Shown: piece after piece, positions 43,948-55,039 of the stretch
Layout of the letters: every line of letters starts with the position of its first letter
How positions within the stretch are numbered: the first letter of the stretch is position 1
NCBI RefSeq assembly: GCF_026914185.1
Contig: NC_070558.1
Span: 1,984,001-2,048,000, forward strand
Reading direction: 5' to 3'
Length of the DNA: 64,000 nucleotides
Source: Puccinia triticina
Lineage: Eukaryota > Basidiomycota > Pucciniomycetes > Pucciniales > Pucciniaceae
The notes under the pieces: generated by a model
The model's input: the letters and a program-made list of their open reading frames with translations, nothing else
The model's database searches: none
Told to the model about the DNA's origin: nothing
Made by a program: the position numbers and the translations under genes

Positions 43948-45006
43948 TGTGGTAAGCCAATCCTGATCTACCCAGAAAACCAGCAACCATCAATCACAAG
44001 GCTGTCACACCTCAAGACTAAATCCCATACCTCTGGCCCCCTTGTCAGCAAAGCCCAAGGTCCTCGACATCCCCACTCAATGGTCATACCCTGGATAATA
44101 GTATTCCCTCTTCCCACACTCCCCCTCTCTTGGATAAACCCTCTCCCTAGTCTCAAACATCTACCCAGATCACATGTTACCCCCTTCTTCTAGTGTTTCC
44201 TTAGAACCATGTGCTCAAAGATGTATAAGCAACCTTGAAACCCTTCACCCTCCAAACCCAACATGATACACATTATACTAGACATAGCCCCAAACCCCAC
44301 CTAGATTATTTCTCCCTGAAACACTTCCTGAAACGCTTCCTGAAACGCTTCCTGAAACGCTTCCTGAAACGCTTCCTGAAACGCTTCCTGAAACACCTAA
44401 CTCATCCTATCTTCAATCCCTAGATGACTTCTTCCTGAAACACTTCCTGAAACGCCTAACTACTCCTATCTTAGATCATAGAATATTCTACCCCTGTTAT
44501 GTCTCACATATCCCCTCCTCTAACTAGGAAGATTGAACCATAGCCCCCAGAAGATGGCATCATCCCCACCCACTATTACACCATCATGTGACTCCTTGAC
44601 CCAATACTCTGACCACATGGCTGTTTCATCCTATAGAAGTAGAATGTTCTATGCTTCCCTTCAGGTTATCCTTGTTTCCTCATGGCTCCTCTTTCTTGTG
44701 TATATAAACTGGGTTGTTTTCCTCTTCATTTGTTCCCCATCAGATCCTGTCAAAGTAATTCAGATCACTGGTCACCTATCATTAGCCTTGCTTATGCCAA
44801 TAAATCAGATTGGACAAGCTTGTTATCTGTGTACAAAATATTAGATTAGTAGAAAAGTAACCCTCAAGACATACCTCAAGAATCCTCTATAGCCACACCT
44901 TTCCATAAGAGTCCACACTCTTATATCTTTTTCTTGTTCCCAGAGAGGCAGCCCATTAAAGCACCATTCCCTCTCCAGCTCTATTCATCCCAAGAGTAGT
45001 TCCACA
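43948..45006 (+). repeat. Element C 3' LTR
   Basis: Direct repeat of 39258-40316, followed by the TSD ACGG. Confidence 0.95.
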
Positions 45007-45010
45007 ACGG

Positions 45011-46547
45011 CCAATACAACTACTTAACATGGCCGGATTCAACCACACCCCCACTCCCATGGCGCAACCCGAAGCGCAAGACCAATATGTTGATACTCGA
45101 CTGATGGATGTGGCGGATCAGGGCCATGGAGGCCCGGGCTTCCCGCAAGGCCCAAACCCTCCTGGTGAGTCCCTCGCGCGCTGGAGGATGACTTACGTAA
45201 TAACCCTAACCCATCCCCGCACTCCTTAGGCGTTTCAAATCGCCAGAGCCAAGCTGGGCCCCAGTGATCGCCGACTTTTACCCAAATGGGTCCACCCCCC
45301 TCGCCATATCCGCCGCAGGGCAGTCCAGGTATGCCATACAGCCCCCCTAGCGCCAGTCCTGCCCCGAGCCGATCCTCCCGTTCGAGTTTTACGAGCTCCG
45401 TCGGAGTCCGCCCAGACAAACTTGAATTGATCGGGAACGCCCTGCAACTGGTCGAGAGCTCCTTCACCCTCAGCAGCGAGCTTATTCAACGGGCACAGCC
45501 CCTAATACAGGTGAGTGTTGTGAAATGCCATGGGGGTCACATCCACTAACCCCCCATGTTGATTGTAGATGACCTCAGAAGAACGCACCCTTGCGATCTT
45601 GCTATTGGCCCTCCACCGTGGCCCCCCCCCCCTCAGCAGCCAATCGCCATCCCAGTTGCGGAGCCAACTGCGGCCCACTCGACGCCGGACCCCTCGCAGG
45701 GCTATAGTCAGGATTTCAAGGCCCACCTCCGAAACACCGTACGCGAAGTCCTGCTCCAAGAGGACCTTCAGTCCTATGGCAGCCGGGCATCCCATCGCTT
45801 GAAGGTGTCGGACACACCGTTCAATTGCGTCACCGTGAGTACCGATCCTGTGGCTCAGACCGATGAGGACCCTTCATATCACTGAAATGCGGGTCGCCAG
45901 GCTGCCATTGCCAAGGAACCCCAAGAGTTCCGCGCCACGCACCTACCGGCAAACTACGACAAAGGCCGAAACAAGGATCACTTCGAGGGCCTGGTCTCTG
46001 ACTGTATCAAAGAGCAGAAATTGATCCTCGCCACTTTTCTCAAGGCCGGCATGACCGGCAAAGGATTGGACAAGGTACCTTCGCTTTGGAGTCTCATCGC
46101 CAACATCTACTCCGTCTTCCATCCGACGTTCAAAAAACACGGTGCGAAGCAGATTCACTCGGACAAGCACACGGTGCGAAGCAGATTCACTCGGACAAGC
46201 GAATTACCTCGGGGGCCAAGGTAAGGGTGTGCTACATCCGCTTCATGGTCAACCTCAATCGAGTCAACCTGCGCAACAAGAACGAGTCAAAGCAAGTGTC
46301 GTTCTGGGACAACATTGACAAGGACCTTGCCTCATTAAGGAGGAAGTCCCCGGGGTATGGTACCGCTTACGCTACAATGATTTACGAGATTGACAAGCGA
46401 CTCTGGGATGATGTGAAAACCATCCGGAGTCATGAACCAGCAGATCAACAACCTCCATCTGAAGAAGAGATCGAGGCGCGTGCGCAATCTATTCTCCAAG
46501 CCCAAAATGCGCCTGAGGTCAAGATTGAACTTGGACCACCAAACTAG
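45011..46547 (+). pseudogene. Downstream exons of the multi-exon gene cut by element C
   Basis: Exons continue after C: MAGFNHTPTPMAQPE to a GTGAGT donor (45165). The next exon carries GVSNRQSQAGPQ, a TGA at 45265-45267, and SVGVRPDKLELIGNALQLVE to 45510. An intron (45511-45568) leads to MTSEERTLAILLLALH. A C-run frameshift leads to FKAHLRNTVREVLLQEDLQS and RLKVSDTPFNCVT. An intron (45835-45900) leads to HFEGLVSDCIKEQKLILATF. A 32-bp tandem duplication near 46140-46200 breaks the frame before VCYIRFMVNLNRV and RRKSPGYGTAYATMIYEIDK. The end is ELGPPN-TAG at 46547. The family is unknown to me beyond similar multicopy basidiomycete proteins. It is clearly damaged. Confidence 0.55.
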
Positions 46548-47440
46548 TATCCGCTCCTTACTCCCCCTCCTTCTCGCTCTCTCTCCCTCCCTACATCTAT
46601 CTCTCTCCTCCAATCCATATGCCTCCTCCCCCCAGTTTATTATCTAGTTAGTTAGTTTGCTACATCTACCTCCCAGATACACGAGTCTCCTCCCCACTGT
46701 CTATTAACTTGTTATATTGCTACACATACCTCCCAGATACACAACATTATACACAATAAGAAATGATATTACAATCCTATTTACACAAAATTAGTGCCCC
46801 GGGGCTCTGAGCCATTTGTGTCAGAATCTCAGGAAAGATCTTGCGCTCTTTCCGCTCCTTGTTCTTGGGCGCTCTTCTCTGCGGCTGCGCTCCGCACCCG
46901 CGCAATAATCCTGAATCAAAGGTTGCCCCTGGCCGCACTGCTTGGTTCTCCTCATCCCGCTCGGAACCACCAACAACCAAACACACTCAACAAACGACAG
47001 GACGATCATCAATCATCAATCTCTGCCTTCGTTGTCGCGGGATCACCAGCATCAGGAATCAAGAGTAGTGGTACTACCCTCTTCTCTCCTATTCTGGTTC
47101 TTGGTCTCTTTCTCACCTTTCCCCTATTGAGTACTGACACCATTTTCATCTAGTCTCTTGTTCTAGTGTTTTTGTTTGTTTTGTTTTCCTTTCTCCTGAT
47201 TTAGTCTACGTTGCTCTATCCAATCCTCTAGGTACATTTCAATCCTTTCTTGTTCTTTTGTTCTTTCACTTTTCTCATGCTGAAATGTATTCTCTAGTTT
47301 CGCCTCAAAATCTCGCAATTTGAACCCTGGCAAGCGGAACGATGAAATTGCTAGGGGGGGTGTGGGGCGGGTTCAAGGGATCAATTCCCCGGGTCTGCCC
47401 CCGGGTCTGCATCCCAGGGATATCGATTTCATATCGAACA
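46548..47440. other. No gene seen
   Basis: C/T-rich low-complexity sequence near 46550-46640 and a partially duplicated TACCTCCCAGATACAC (46668 and 46728). Short frames only. Confidence 0.4.
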
Positions 47441-47930
47441 TTGAGTAAACTCCAATGTACGTTTGAATTTCAATTGAGTTCGCTTCGATTGAAACTCCAA
47501 GGTATCCCGAAGTCAACAATCAAATATAATTTGAACACCTCTGAGTTCGAAATATATTCAAATGTAAATCAAAAAATAATTGAAGAGACTTTGGGTTTTG
47601 TTCGAAGTCTCCACCCAATCAATATTCGAAGTCATGGGCCCATCGGATTACATCCAATGGGTGTTTGAAAGGACTTCGAACACTCAGTTCAAACTCACTT
47701 GGTCAACTAGTTTGACGAAGTTGGCGACGTCCCCTCTTGCTGGCGTGGAGTTCGAACATCTTTCGATTGAACTTCGGAAGGCTTTTGATCTTTTGCGTCC
47801 GTGGTGTAATTTAGGTTTTTACAACCTTAGTTTTGTGCACCTTCACTTTGCAACTCACGTTTTATGATGATGAGTTGTAAAATTACATAATTCATGGTAT
47901 AATGTATAATTTTACAACCCATATGACTCG
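47441..47930 (-). repeat. Right terminal region of the candidate giant element
   Basis: About eight to ten TTCGA words in 47440-47780, then GCGTCCGTGGTGTAAT (reverse complement of the left ACACCACGGAC). Next come TTTGCAACTC and a hairpin of GTTGTAAAATTA with TAATTTTACAAC (47874-47919). Confidence 0.5.
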
Positions 47931-48120
47931 CATCAACTATACATATTATCTATCCCTTTTCCTTTTTTCTTTCCTATTTCCTCTTCCTTGACACACAAAA
48001 CCTCCACAAAAAGAAAAAAAAAAATCCTTTCCCCCTCAAATCACTCACTCCATATCCCTCCGGTCACCTTTTTTTCCCTCTCCCCATCACCTTTTTTCCC
48101 TCCTCTCAAACCGACTTGAC

Positions 48121-48368
48121 ATGAATCACAACGTGGCCATTGAAAACCAGTGTCCTCCTACTGCAGGGGATCCACCAGCTGGACCCCTCCAAGACTTCCT
48201 GCGCATGTGAATATTGCCAATGACAGAAGTGCGGCCGGCATCATATCGGCCATCACCAGCCAAATCAGAGATGAAGACCGCTTACTTGCCAACAGCAGCA
48301 ATTTTGGTGCTTGGGGCGACTTCATCAAAGAGATACTGCGCTACGCAATCAATGATCCGGATTCTTGA
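48121..48368 (+). pseudogene. Possible Ty1/copia Gag N-terminal relic
   Basis: A start at 48121 (MNHNVAIENQCPP) soon meets a stop. A shifted frame reads ISAITSQIRDEDRLLANSSN and FGAWGDFIKEILRYAINDPD, which resembles the start of fungal copia Gag (a word like LLNGSNFGTW). It then ends at 48368. Short and uncertain. Confidence 0.3.
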
Positions 48369-49200
48369 TGTATCAGTCCACAGGCCCCCTTCATGAGTGG
48401 ATCGCCTGGTCAATTCTCCTATCATCTGTTGGCGGTTCTCTCCGACGCTCACGAAGCAGCATGGCCGGAAAGCGCTGTGGTGATTTATATAGGCATGCGT
48501 GGTAGAATGTCCACTCGGGGATAGCGCGGGGCGGGAATGAACAGAACAGTTCAGGCAGAGTGCATTCTGGTGACATAAGCACTGAGGATGATGTCAGAAA
48601 AAGCACGCTAAGAAAGCTTATGGCAAGTTGCGCGCGGATGGAATGCACAGATTGCTGATCACGGATTTTGGACCGGAGCGGAAAGACAGGGCTGGACTGC
48701 GGCGGACTACACACGTGGACTGGTAGCAGTGGCGTGTCAGAATGTGAGCCACGTTCATCTGAAGCGGGTGGAACCGGGGCGGAGGGGGTGGCAAGAGACT
48801 GACTGGCGGGGGCTAGACAGAGGACGGTTGGAGGGAAAGTGTCAGAGAGGAGCAGAGTCTGGGACAATGACGTGCGGAAAGCGGGTGGAGCTGAAGGACT
48901 AGTGCGGGAAAGTGTTGGATCTGCGGGATTGGGTGGGAACGGTGACATGCGTGGAGGGAAGGAAGGGGAAAGGCTCACAGTTTCTCTTCTCTCTCTCCTA
49001 TTGGATTATCCTGGCATCTTAGGGATTACTCATTATTGTACTTACACTTACGGTGTGGTAGACAGAAAAGTGGAAAAATAAAAAGTTTTTTCTATGCCAC
49101 ATAATTACTCATACTAGGCCTCAAGATACCATCAAATGGACCCCAGAAATGTATTCTACGGCCAATCTCACCCCTAGTCACCACTGGAAGTACCCCTGGA
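48369..49200. other. No gene seen
   Basis: A 195-codon minus-strand frame here is Pro/Ser low-complexity and not convincing. No repeats recognised. Confidence 0.4.
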
Positions 49201-49210
49201 CCCCCTCTAG

Positions 49211-50340
49211 TGTGGAAGTTACCCCTCATGGACACCTGTCACACGGCCAGCCCCAGTAACCCAGCTGTCACCTGCCTCAACCCAAGTTTCACAGTAGTAC
49301 ACTTATACACATCACAGGATACAAACATACATCTCCCTTTCAGGCTACACTCATTACATATTAACTACATACACTCCTTTATATACATAGTATGACATCA
49401 TTTACACTGTTTCTGCAGCCTCAGACTTTGTGTATACACTAATTCCCCCTGTATGACAGCTCATGCAGTCTACTGTCACCTTATTCATGCGTTAGAATGT
49501 TCTTTTGTATATTCTGACATCATGTATGCACCCCTGGCTTGTTTAGAATGTTCTGTTGTATATTCTGACACCATCCATGCGCCCCTGAGGGGTTATGACA
49601 TCATTTGTATCTACTCCCACCAGCTAAAATCCCTCACCCTGTTGTCTAGATTAGCTGAAACCCTAACCCACAAGCCCCTTTGGGGCTCCACTTTTGTCTA
49701 TAAAAGCAGCTCTCTCCACCCCCAGTGGCCTGCTCCCCAGCTCCTCACCCAGAACTCACAAGTCACCCAACACTCATCCACACTCAAATCCTAAAACCCT
49801 TATAACAATAAATCAACCCTTATAAAAAAGTAATTCAACCCTTATAACAATTAAAACACTTACATGTTGCCAGTCAAACAGATTTCATCTGGAACAGACC
49901 AGACCTATCACTTAATAAAACTTGCCAAGCTGAGCTTGGTGGGTCTTGTTGACTGATAACAGAAGGGCAGAGCTTGCAACTCCACCATACCCTTCAACAT
50001 TCAGCAAAAGGGTTTCATTACCACTTTTGAGTCTTACAATGGACGCACTCAAGTATTAGGAGAGTTATACGTGACCTTATCTTTACTTACAGAGTTACTT
50101 GCGGAGTGCGGAGTTTTAGTCACTTGCGGATTATTACGCTATAGATCAGGCTCAGAGAGGAGCGCTGAAGGCTAGCGGATAGTAGTAGTGTGGAGCCGAG
50201 TTACCAATAATCACACAGCCCAGACACATATATTCTTGAAGAGGGCGTCTAGCGGACATTTCTACCCACATACCAGCCTTTATTCTCACAAGTGGGGGTC
50301 TGGCCGGGAACCCAACTTTGTGTTGTCATTGGATACTTGG
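49211..50340 (+). promoter_or_regulatory. LTR/leader-like region upstream of Gag relic D
   Basis: It starts TGTGGAAGTTACCCC. A 65-bp near-duplicate (AGAATGTTCT.TTGTATATTC) lies at 49494-49600 and a TATAAAA box at 49699-49705. CCTTATAACAAT repeats follow, with a perfect palindrome CCAAGCTGAGCTTGG near 49926. No second copy is present in the window, so the LTR call is tentative. Confidence 0.4.
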
Positions 50341-50375
50341 GAACTAGATACGCGCGGAAACGGTGAATAAACCCT

Positions 50376-51525
50376 TTGGAAGGCAAATTCTTTACTCCAG
50401 GCAACAAAGAAGCTCAAATTGTATCAGGCATTTTGGACAGCAGAGACATGATAACTGCGGAAAGCGGAGAAGGCTCTTCCTCAAGACCAGCCAAAACACA
50501 GTTGTGGTTGGGAGCAGCTGGAAGACCAAGAGACTTGCTAGGACAATTATCCTTTTTGTCAGTGCGGAGTCAGTTTTCTCCTAATCAGTCAATTGCGGGA
50601 AAGAGGCGACAGCTTTATCAGCGTAGCACTCTGAACGACCGACCGGGGGTGTTGACTGGAGGGACAGCGAGCAGAACTTACGGAGTTCAACCAGAGGAGA
50701 CTGAAGACAAGATCATGGACAAAGTACCAGGCGGACAACAACCTGCGGCCCCTGCGCCGAGCAGGGCAAAGACACGGCCAAGGGATTCTCTGCACCTTAA
50801 GTTCTTGGAGGCAGAAGTGGAGCGCTTTATTGACCGGTTTGAAAGGGCAGCCCTACAGGAAGGCCTGACTGATGCGGATAAAGCATACCAGTTGGTCAAC
50901 TTCTTTCCGGAGGGCGAGGACTTGCGGGAAGTGGAGGACATGAAGGGGTTCAAGAAGAAGGATTGGACCAAGCTCAAGGAGGAGATACTCAAGCGGTGGG
51001 AACATCGTTGGCCCAGGTATTGGGAAAGTGACCTGGAGAAGGTGGCTTTGGCATGTGTGGAAAAAGGTGGTGTCTGGACTAGAGCGGAGTACGTGTCCTA
51101 TATTACCAGTTTTGACCAGCTTCTGCGGTATTTGGAGCAGAACAAGATAGTGACGGCCAACATGGGCACAACCAAGCGGAACTTCTTGAAGGGATTCAAT
51201 CGGGCATTCACGGAGAAGGTGCTACAAGGGCTCAACAAGCGGGGTTTGATGGTTAAACCACGACTTGGAGGGCCAAAACTGTTGCCCAGCATGAAGGAGC
51301 TACGGTCCGCTGTCAAGGCGGAACTCGAGGCATTGAAGCTCATGAACAACAGTCAAGGAGAGGCGGCTGTAAGGGCGGAACCGGCTCCGCAGGCGCCGGT
51401 CACGGTCAAAGATGTGAGTGACCGCCGATACGCTGAAGGAGTTGAAACTGTTCATGCAGAAAGCGGTGCACTAGCAACCAAAGGAGCAACCAGCAGCTGT
51501 GGCACCGGCAGCCACCCTGTCCAAA
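50376..51525 (+). pseudogene. Ty3-type Gag relic D, core part
   Basis: The open frame (no ATG at its start) contains the same Gag core as A-C: HLKFLEAEVERFIDRFERAA, DWTKLKEEILKRWEHRWPRY, then GGVWTRAEYVSYITSFDQLL, parallel to B (GGIQTKEEYRSFIGDLEEIL). It decays near 51525, where the hairpin array begins, and ends in a stop at 51570. Codon usage is GC-richer than in A and C. No pol follows. Confidence 0.65.
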
Positions 51526-51563
51526 TTCTGGCTCATCTTCTTTGCTCACAGTCTTCCTTTTTC

Positions 51564-51957
51564 CATCACTGATTAGTGATGCCCTAAACCCCCCCCCCCC
51601 TTTTTTCAATCTAATCTCCATCACAATGTGTGATGTGTTCTTTATTTCCATCAATTATTTATTGATGCTTTCAATCACAAGATTGTGATGTGTATTTTCT
51701 CTTTCCATTGTTAAGTTACAATGCCTTCCACATGTTAATGTTTCTTTAACATGTGTCTATCTCTCCTTCCATCTCATGTGAGATGTCTGTTTTGTTTGTT
51801 TTGTCACTTAGGCCCCCTTTGGATCTTGCAAGGGGGCTCTCTAGTAGTGACTACATATTTCCTCTGCTTGTATTTGAAATCAAATCATCAAGTCAGAGCC
51901 CAAACTACTCAGACCCACCTTTGCTCCTTGGTCCAATCTCAAGACCCCTCAAGATTG
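51564..51957 (+). repeat. Array of about ten short, sequence-different hairpins
   Basis: Perfect stems: 51564-51581 (CATCACT/AGTGATG), 51619-51635 (CATCACA/TGTGATG), 51649-51667 (CATCAAT/ATTGATG), 51674-51689 (ATCACAA/TTGTGAT), 51706-51723 (CATTGT/ACAATG). Then 51729-51755 (CACATGTTAA/TTAACATGTG), 51770-51785 (CATCTCA/TGAGATG), 51812-51837 (GCCCCCTT/AAGGGGGC), 51872-51885 (ATTTGA/TCAAAT), 51934-51957 (CAATCT/AGATTG). Most of the first seven are preceded by a pyrimidine run ending TTC or CTC. Six of those seven have stems that begin CA and end TG, the exception being 51674-51689. The array interrupts the Gag relic. Confidence 0.75.
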
Positions 51958-51989
51958 AAACTCTCACCACATCAAACCCATTTTCTCTG

Positions 51990-52451
51990 ACGGAAAATAT
52001 CTCAACCCCTGCGGCTCTGCAGGCTGGTGGGATGCCGCCGTGGAGGCGAGGGCCTCCGGTGTGTGATTACTGCAAGGAGACCGTCCATATGCGGAATCAG
52101 TGCGATTACTTTGAAACAGATTGGGCTGTGGGAAAGGTTTCCTTGTGGGGGCGCGCTTTCTTTTGGCCAGATTGAATGCCAGTGGATGGGCCAATTCCGA
52201 GGGACGTGGTGTGGGCTGGAAAACCTTTGGCTAAGGGAAAAGAGGTAGAAGGCAAATTGAACATTGGGATGATCAAGGGCATGGTGTGGAAGCCGCCTGC
52301 TGTAGCCAGCAATGTGAAGTGCGTACAGACGGGGGAAGTTCTCCTGGGGGAGCGCTTGGAAAAGATGGATTTGGATCCCGCTCCTGTGCCTAAAGCTAGA
52401 CCTGAGCTGGCCAAGCAGCTTCCATTAGCTCCGGTGGTCATGGCTATTTGA
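51990..52451 (+). pseudogene. Gag relic D, zinc-knuckle part
   Basis: After the hairpin array the frame at 51753-52175 reads MPPWRRGPPVCDYCKETVHM with knuckle CDYCKETVHMRNQC (CX2CX4HX4C). A frameshift leads to MPVDGPIPRDVVWAGKPLAK up to 52451. This is the expected Gag order, so the relic was split rather than truncated. No protease or RT follows. Confidence 0.55.
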
Positions 52452-54036
52452 TCCATTGGTTCTAAACCAAAGATAAATTTGCTATTATCTTCTTCTTGGA
52501 ACCGATGGGAGGGCTGAGCTGGATGGAGCTGGGAGGAGCTGTGTCAGAACCGCGGAAAACAAGGTTACCACACGCTTCTGACCAGTATTGCCCAAGTTTT
52601 TTTTTTCATATCCCCCCTAAACCCTAACCCCTCTTAAGTTCTTGGTTTGGTGGTCGTCTAGTCAAGCAGGTTAATGAGGATTGGTCCTTGGCGGAGGTGT
52701 GGGTCAGGTAGTCCGTCTAGAGCAAGGGACAAGCATCTGGGGGGTCATTCGAGGTGATTGTTTGTCTCCGATTGGTCAGAAGCAGAGACGGCAGCGTCTG
52801 AAATAATCCAAAGGCTCCAAGGACGCTTTGGGGGTTGTGTTTGGGACACCGCTGCCTTCAAAGAGTCTGTCATCTGTTTTGTCTGAGTAGCTGGTTGAGG
52901 CTGTTGAGCAGGACTGTCTGTTTTCAATGACAGGGGTAGGAGTGGCTGGCTGGGGGAAAAACAGAGGCAGGGCCGGCCAGGTTGTGTTGATCATTCAGCT
53001 GACAGGTCCAATCTGTTGAATTTCTGATGTTCTCTCTTACTTATCCCAAAAATCATGTTTGTCAGAATGAATTCCTTCTTGTCTAGAATCAATCATTAGC
53101 ATCAATAGTAAGTCAAATAGTACAACCTTCTCACACCCTGTAGTCTTTGAACCTTGAGTAGTAGAGATTGTGTCAGTCAGTCTGACTTCATTTGTAGACT
53201 TGTGATAGTATTCATATTCAATTTGTTCTTTATTCATTATATCTCAAAACCACAAGTCTGACACATGTACATAGTCTATTTATAACATAGCAGTGTCATG
53301 TCAATCAAACCATTGGTTCTCTTCCCTCTCTTTTCCGCGCACGCAACTGAGCCGCATCCATTGAGAAAACCATCCTCACTGCTCATCATTCTCGAGCCAT
53401 TGAGCTCAATCTTTTTTCTCCTCTTCTCTGCGCGGTGGCAATCAGCTCAAGTTTCAACGCAATCAACCACCCGTCCGTACATTCAAGAGACCAAGAAATC
53501 CTCGGCCCTTCGCCGTATGGGATCCAAAAGGGCCGGTGTTTGATTGTCCTGTCAAGTCCAAGTAAGAGGATGAAAAGGGGCTCCGATGGGAAGACGGTAA
53601 CTGTTATTCCGGTCGAGTTCAGAAAAGGAGAGGCGCTGTTTGGGTCAGCTCCTTGAGACCGAAGGAAGGCGAGCAAGCGTGATTGAAGAAGGTCAAGAGG
53701 AGAGAAGAAAAATCCAGAGGGGTTGAGGCTGGGAACCAATGAAGGCGAGCCTCTGGTTGGTTTTGGTCTAGAAAAAAAGTGTAAGGAGTGGAATCTCCTT
53801 CACTGATGAAGTGGCTCAAGAGGGGCAGAAAGACACAAATTCTATGACCAAGGACTGTATTTCAAGATGAGCAGGAGCTAGCTCAGAGAGATGTGTCAGT
53901 CTACAGGGATCTCTTTTTTATACAACTGGTGAGAAGAGAGAAAGAGTGGATAAAGTGAAAGGGGTGAATGGCTTACCTAGCTCAGAGCAATGTGTCAGTC
54001 TACAGGGATCTCTGCTGAGCTAGGGAAGGAACAACC
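52452..54036. other. No gene seen
   Basis: Contains GGTTACCACA (52563) as at the end of LTR A. It also contains a direct repeat of GTGTCAGTCTACAGGGATCT at 53894 and 53991. Short frames only. Confidence 0.4.
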
Positions 54037-54648
54037 TTGCAGCTAACCATTTGGTTACAGAGAATTTTTTTCCATGATCCAAAATTTTGGTGCACTTTGG
54101 GGTACTGTGGCAAAGGCTTTGGCGGACTTCCTTAGTAGGAAATCCACCAAATTAGACCCACAGTAGCACAACCCTTTACTGGGGTTTACCACTGGCAAGA
54201 GCTCACCATGTTCCTTTCAGAGGATTTTATGCCCACTGTAAAATTTTGGGGGGCTTTGGGGCACTGTAGCTAAGGCTTTGGTGGATTTCCTTAGTAGTAA
54301 ATCCACCAAATTAGACCCACAGTAGCACACCCCTTTCCTGGAGTGTGCCAATGCCGTGAAGCTCATCAGGTGCTATTCAGAGTGCTTTATGGCCACTGTA
54401 AAATTTTTGGAGGCTTTAGGTGCCCCAGTGCGGAGGTATAAATTTTATTTATTTTCCGTCATTTTTTGTGAAATTAAGATTCCCGCTCCCATTCTGGATA
54501 GCGGAATTAATTTTCCAACTCCCAGAATCCGCGCGGGTCAAACTTTGGTCCCGCGGACCGGGGACGGACTTCCTGAGGTGGTCCGCGCGATGTGAATGAC
54601 TTTTGGGAGTCGATTTATTAATTCTTGGGAGTCAATTTTTCAACTCCC
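54037..54648 (+). repeat. Dispersed repeat R, copy 1
   Basis: Shared with 58570-59324 (direct) and in part with 57825-58020 (inverted). Landmarks: CTTGCAGCTAACCATTTGG, CCACCAAATTAGACCCACAG, GAGGTGGTCCGCGCGATGT, and a terminal hairpin GGGAGT..ACTCCC. No coding content. Confidence 0.85.
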
Positions 54649-54786
54649 TTCTTTTATTGCCAACTAGAGGCTAAGGCGGCTTCGCCGTGTGAGCCGCGGC
54701 GCTTCCCGCGAACTCACAGAGACAGTCACGAGACTGTCACCGATCCAACCCCGGCCTCACATATAACCTCCCAAGCTCAGCCCCTC

Positions 54787-54925
54787 CTAGCTCGGCAGGG
54801 AAGTACTGAGACTTCCCCCGAGCTAGGTGAGCACCCTCAATTCCTCTCTTCTTTCTTTTCTCTTTCCCCTTTCCCCCCTTTCCATCCTCCAGTTGTAGAT
54901 AGAGGGAAGTACTGAGACTTCCCTC
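54787..54925 (+). repeat. Two related hairpins sharing GGGAAGT-ACTGAG-ACTTCCC
   Basis: 54787-54826: CTAGCTCGG, 2-nt bulge, GGGAAGT, loop, ACTTCCC, CCGAGCTAG, a 16-bp stem. 54902-54925: GAGGGAAGT, same loop ACTGAG, ACTTCCCTC. Confidence 0.7.
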
Positions 54926-55039
54926 GAGCTAGCTTCCTTCCTCTGATAGTAATCAAACCGAGGTTCTAGAAAGCTGCTGTGCCCCTTCGTGCCTTCGTCT
55001 CCGCCTTCGCCTTCAAAAAGTGAAGCTCTCAAATCGAGA

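Larger units (their letters stand above)
39258..45006 (+). mobile_element. LTR element C: gag-only, non-autonomous Ty3-type retrotransposon
   Basis: LTRs of 1059 bp at 39258-40316 and 43948-45006 start TGTGGTAAGCC and end AGTAGTTCCACA. TSD ACGG is at 39254-39257 and 45007-45010. About two differences were seen between the LTRs. Inside are a primer-binding-type motif, Gag split over two frames, a third frame of unknown function and a polypurine tract. Protease, RT and integrase are absent in 3.6 kb of internal DNA. It must be mobilised by a relative such as A or B. Confidence 0.93.
32470..47930. mobile_element. Candidate giant DNA transposon (termini only inferred)
   Basis: The two ends look alike in inverted orientation. 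Both contain clusters of GTTGYAAA-type words forming an outermost hairpin (left about 32488-32532, right about 47871-47928). Then comes a shared ACACCACGGAC (plus at about 32597, minus at about 47808), then about 300 bp dense in TTCGA. Inside are a SAM-like gene, a Plavaka transposase and a decayed multi-exon gene, plus the later LTR element C. Without C it would be about 9.7 kb. No exact TIR end or TSD could be fixed. This is a hypothesis. Confidence 0.35.

Noticed and set aside
48391..48978. 195-codon minus-strand gene
   Set aside because: Ser/Pro low-complexity with no domain, promoter or splice context; likely chance.
52605..52635. Telomere repeat (CCCTAA)
   Set aside because: Only about two degenerate units; too short to call interstitial telomere DNA.
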